Positions 58,587 through 61,992 of a stretch of DNA of 61,992 bases are shown piece after piece (position 1 is the stretch's first letter; every line of letters begins with the position of its first letter). The stretch comes from Welwitschia mirabilis. Its lineage: Eukaryota > Gnetophyta > Gnetopsida > Welwitschiales. The stretch spans positions 68,671,876-68,733,867 of the forward strand of contig JBOZIK010000001.1 in NCBI GenBank assembly GCA_051453625.1, written 5' to 3'. Both the position numbers and the translations under genes were made by a program. The notes beneath the pieces are model-generated. The model worked only from the letters and a program-made list of their open reading frames with translations. It searched no databases and was not told the DNA's origin.

Positions 58587-59668
58587 TGTTACTCTACCAA
58601 CTTGCATATATTTAATAGGGTATTTTAAGTAGTTTTATAGGATATTAGATAGTGCTACGCTGGGATTTCATAGTAATATAGAGATGAGATGAAAGATACA
58701 AAAATATGAAATCTTCCTAACATTTTGTAGCATTTAGAAAAATTCATAATACTTCTTATTTTTGATAGACTTCCTACAAACATTGAGATTGGTGCATTGG
58801 ATAACCACTTATAAAAGCCTATCGTCCACCTCATCATCTCGACAATAGTACAGATGGCAGAATAGTTAAATCCAATAAGGATGCTAACTAAGGTTAATTT
58901 TATAGATAACATGAATTATTTATGAGGTGGCATAATCCATTATATTATCTAAATAACCATCAAGATGACATATGTTATAGTGTCCCACTGAACATTCACC
59001 TAACGTTTGTCATTTGTTTGTGTGTCTCTCATATGGACCATTATGGTTGTACCCATGGTTATCTATCTATCTTATGGTTTATGTGTTCATAGTTAATAAG
59101 TATCAATTTCATCCTTAACTCTATCTTATCTTTACTTGTACTAGAAATTCTCATGACAGGAGATTAAAGGGATAGAGATCCATCCTTGGTAGTTGCAAAG
59201 AGAGATCTTCCTTGGTGTTGGGCTATGCTTCCTCCATTAAGGTATGGCTACTTTGTAAAATAGATGTTGTTCAAGATATAATACAAAGACTTTTTTCATT
59301 CCTATACTTGTTATTACTTATCCTTCATAGTTTATGTTGCTTCTGATTTAGTGACATTTTCTTAAGTAATTTAGGTTATGAAAGCAATCTTTGTCAATGT
59401 TGAACATTATTAGTTTAGGTGCGTTGATGTTTTTCTTTTCTATTGCATTGTACTTTTCTGCATTGTAATTTATTTCTATTGCTAGAATATGTAAGTGTTT
59501 CTTGATGAAATCAATTCTCTTTCTTTTATCCTTATCCTTTAATGGATTATGACATTTGAGTCGACTCCCATCTATATTAGTATGTTGTGTTATGAAAGAT
59601 GTCTATTTTATTTGTAAATGATAGGATGTTCTTAAGCTTAAGTGTTTATACAAATATGCACAGCAATA
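58587..59668 (+). mobile_element. Element II 3' LTR
   Basis: TGTTACTCTA to ...GCACAGCAATA, paired with 46,853-47,954 (1,082 against 1,102 bp). The last 22 bases align without gaps to the 5' LTR end; terminal CA has become TA. Palindrome motif at about 58,820-58,860. Followed by GTCAC. Confidence 0.82.
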
Positions 59669-59673
59669 GTCAC

Positions 59674-59920
59674 ATCAACTATGATCATATTAAGACCATC
59701 ATTAAAAGGAAATCATGAGAGGAATTCCTAAAATCAATATTAGTAAATATGGGTTGTGTGATATGTGTCAGAAATAAAAATAAATAAGAACCTTTCATAA
59801 AAGTAAATCCTTAGTGTCTATAATAATGCTTCTTAAACTTAATTTATATGGACTTAATGATTCCACCTTAAACTAAATTATGGAAAGACAAAGATAACAA
59901 TAGTAAATGACTACTCTAAG
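59674..59920 (+). pseudogene. Copia pre-integrase domain and start of integrase core
   Basis: Continues the copia element after element II: EIMRGIPKINISKYGLCDMC (about 59,719-59,780) and, after a stop, IRTFHKSKSLVS are the GAG-pre-integrase signature (G-L-P-K... C-x-x-C... K-x-x-R-x-x-F). GKTKITIVNDYSK (59,883-59,920) is the start of the integrase core; the family has V-D-D-Y-S, and the first Asp is Asn. The sequence stops at the Lys codon, where the LTR of element III begins. A few dozen residues between protease and the L-G-H region are missing. Confidence 0.88.
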
Positions 59921-61766
59921 TGTGTATCTGTATAATCTTTTACATTGTTTCTAAATCCTGTCAATCACAAATATATATTATAAAACATAACATACTAGTA
60001 TAGATGGAAGGAGACCCAAATGTCATAATCTATCATAGGCATAAGAGAGAATAAAGATAATTAATTTCAAATAAAATATTTTTNNNNNNNNNNNNNNNNN
60101 NNNNNNNNNNNNNNNNNNNNNNNNNNNNNNNNNNNNNNNNNNNNNNNNNNNNNNNNNNNNNNNNNNNNNNNNNNNNNNNNNNNNNNNNNNNNNNNNNNNN
60201 NNNNNNNNNNNNNNNNNNNNNNNNNNNNNNNNNNNNNNNNNNNNNNNNNNNNNNNNNNNNNNNNNNNNNNNNNNNNNNNNNNNNNNNNNNNNNNNNNNNN
60301 NNNNNNNNNNNNNNNNNNNNNNNNNNNNNNNNNNNNNNNNNNNNNNNNNNNNNNNNNNNNNNNNNNNNNNNNNNNNNNNNNNNNNNNNNNNNNNNNNNNN
60401 NNNNNNNNNNNNNNNNNNNNNNNNNNNNNNNNNNNNNNNNNNNNNNNNNNNNNNNNNNNNNNNNNNNNNNNNNNNNNNNNNNNNNNNNNNNNNNNNNNNN
60501 NNNNNNNNNNNNNNNNNNNNNNNNNNNNNNNNNNNNNNNNNNNNNNNNNNNNNNNNNNNNNNNNNNNNNNNNNNNNNNNNNNNNNNNNNNNNNNNNNNNN
60601 NNNNNNNNNNNNNNNNNNNNNNNNNNNNNNNNNNNNNNNNNNNNNNNNNNNNNNNNNNNNNNNNNNNNNNNNNNNNNNNNNNNNNNNNNNNNNNNNNNNN
60701 NNNNNNNNNNNNNNNNNNNNNNNNNNNNNNNNNNNNNNNNNNNNNNNNNNNNNNNNNNNNNNNNNNNNNNNNNNNNNNNNNNNNNNNNNNNNNNNNNNNN
60801 NNNNNNNNNNNNNNNNNNNNNNNNNNNNNNNNNNNNNNNNNNNNNNNNNNNNNNNNNNNNNNNNNNNNNNNNNNNNNNNNNNNNNNNNNNNNNNNNNNNN
60901 NNNNNNNNNNNNNNNNNNNNNNNNNNNNNNNNNNNNNNNNNNNNNNNNNNNNNNNNNNNNAATAAAGGTAATCCTTGTGATTTATATCATAAATGAAGCT
61001 ATCATAAAATCATAAGTAACATAAACCATGAGAGAGATACAAATAACAAAAGATATAAAAAAGAAAATAGAGTCTTGATTATAAGTGAACCAACATACAT
61101 GTTACAAAGTAACAATACTTCAATAGAGGATACACCGCTTAACACCAAGAAAGACATATCTATATAATAACAATGAATAGATATTCCATCCTTTTATCTC
61201 CTATCATAATAATTTCTAGTGTAAAATAAGATAAAGTTGGTGTCAAAGGTAGAGGAGGTATTATTACAAATAAGACTAAAAATAGCAAATCCTAATAAAC
61301 ATGGTAAAACCCTAACAACGCATGGAGTTGCATAACATATTGTAGATATTTTATGGAGTTTGATGTATTTTTTATTTTTATTTATCATCTTATTAATCAT
61401 ATATATGATATATGAGATAATATCACATTACATAAGATTCACATCAGCTACCAGTTTAGTCCATTTAGCATTCAAGTTAGCATAAGTACTTATATGAATT
61501 CTATTGTCATCTAGATGATGTGAGAGGTGGTAAGCTCTTAAAGTTATTTCTTGTGTTAGATTAGCATCCTTTATCACAGAATTTTTTTTTCAAATAAGAA
61601 GTAATGAAATTTGACTAAAATGCTATCAAATGTAATAAAAATTACATGTCTTCATGATAATCACATTAGCTCTTCATTGTTATTGAAAATCATCATTAAC
61701 ATGTCTAATGTCTTGTAAAACTACTCAAAATACCCTATTAAATATATATAATTTAGCATCATAACA
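59921..61766 (-). mobile_element. Element III 3' LTR (Tat/Athila-like, minus strand)
   Basis: Reverse complement of the element II LTR. The start TGTTATGATG is at 61,766 downward and aligns without gaps to TGTTACTCTACC. The middle (61,060-61,160) holds TTTCTTGGTGTTAAGCGG. The end (59,921-60,083) holds ATGACATTTGGGTCTCC and ATCTATACTAGTATGTTAT. TG at 59,921 is its CA end. An 877-N gap lies inside. The copia fragment ends at 59,920. Confidence 0.82.
60084..60960. other. Assembly gap (877 N)
   Basis: Inside the LTR of element III. Comparison with the element II LTR predicts only about 115 bp missing here. Confidence 0.99.
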
Positions 61767-61992
61767 TAGTACTTCACTTAATCTTGTCAATTCCTAATAA
61801 ATTTAGGCAAATAATCACAATTATGGGCCAAATTGAATAAAGATAAACCAACTAGAAAGCTATAAAATAAACTCATAAATATTCTCATGTAGGAAAGAAA
61901 TGTTAAAAATGGATAATTAAATGTTTTATCTGGGCAAAGTAAGTGGTCCTACTATTGTCCTATGGGTCACCTAGACGATGGAAGGGATGATA
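61767..61992 (-). mobile_element. Element III: 3' internal end, continuing beyond the window
   Basis: On the minus strand TTGACAAGATTAAGTGAAG (61,770-61,788) is the family's pre-LTR tract. A palindrome motif (TATCATCCCTTCC, then CGTCTAGGTGACCC) lies at 61,957-61,992. The rest is spacer-like and A+T-rich. Confidence 0.7.

Larger units (their letters stand above)
46853..59668 (+). mobile_element. Element II: Tat/Athila-like Ty3/gypsy retrotransposon, near full-length but dead
   Basis: 12.8 kb with two gaps: 5' LTR, tRNA-Asp-type primer, leader, gag, PR, RT, RNase H, IN, long spacer, extra sense ORF, purine tract, 3' LTR. Candidate target duplication GTTAC (46,848) and GTCAC (59,669), one transition apart. 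It lies inside the copia element between protease and pre-integrase. All domains carry stops. Confidence 0.88.
27869..59920 (+). mobile_element. Ty1/copia retrotransposon (SIRE/Maximus-like) split by three insertions
   Basis: The parts, in order and in one orientation, are: 5' LTR 27,869-29,810, primer site 29,813, gag 29,870-31,140, second knuckle and protease start 31,320-31,579, protease remainder 46,581-46,847, pre-integrase and integrase 59,674-59,920. The breaks coincide with the ends of the gypsy element at 31,580-46,575, element II at 46,853-59,668 and the LTR of element III at 59,921. The gag with a long charged helical region after the knuckle resembles SIRE/Maximus elements. RT, RNase H and the 3' LTR are outside the window or lost. 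Confidence 0.85.

Noticed and set aside
1-61992. Host protein-coding genes, tRNA or rRNA genes
   Set aside because: No long frame, exon-intron structure or conserved RNA sequence was seen on either strand; all recognisable protein similarity is to retrotransposon domains.

Overview
The window looks like repeat-dense heterochromatin from the nuclear genome of a flowering plant, very A+T-rich. I found no intact host gene, tRNA, rRNA or CRISPR array. The LTR retrotransposon families identify it as plant: Tat/Athila-like Ty3/gypsy elements with a decayed tRNA-Asp-type primer site (11,188 and 47,958), Ty3/gypsy elements with chromovirus-type gag or pol (minus strand 21,490-25,770, and a long-LTR element at 31,580-46,575), and a Ty1/copia element. 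The species cannot be named from this sequence. It is a draft assembly with 13 N runs; two are exactly 100 N and three are exactly 10 N.

Layout. 1-1,894: 3' end and LTR of a Tat/Athila-like element. 1,895-2,760: repeat 'R', which carries a minus-strand ORF remnant. 2,815-6,781: remnant element 0 (pol C-terminus, spacer, LTR). 7,699-8,870: copia LTR-like fragment. 9,866-18,345: a second R copy split by Tat/Athila-like element I (10,134-17,778, target duplication CCTAC/CCCAC). 18,346-20,431: unrecognised A+T-rich DNA. 21,490-25,770: minus-strand chromovirus M with gag, RT, RNase H and integrase remnants. 27,869 to 59,920: one copia element cut by three later insertions.

The copia element is the main result. 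Its gag is at 29,870-31,140. Its protease stops at ...SGCSQHM (31,579), where a 15-kb gypsy element with about 5-kb LTRs begins, and resumes at TGDKSRF (46,581), with a target duplication ACATG/ACATT. About 270 bp further on, Tat/Athila-like element II (46,853-59,668; gag, PR, RT, RNase H, IN and an extra ORF; candidate target duplication GTTAC/GTCAC) interrupts it again. About 250 bp of copia pre-integrase/integrase follows, up to a minus-strand LTR of Tat/Athila-like element III (59,921-61,766), whose body runs off the right edge.

All reading frames are dead. Where I compared LTR ends base by base, most differences are transitions. Several catalytic Asp/Glu residues have become Asn/Lys and zinc-knuckle Cys/His have become Tyr, each explained by one G-to-A or C-to-T change. 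This fits long-term deamination of methylated cytosine. The least explained structure is a dispersed imperfect palindrome (left arm TCATCC, right arm GATGA) found in the LTRs, leaders and spacers of the Tat/Athila-like elements. Other points of note are an alternating tandem repeat inside the 5-kb LTRs, a third partial LTR copy next to a gap in the gypsy insertion, and the minus-strand ORF of repeat R.
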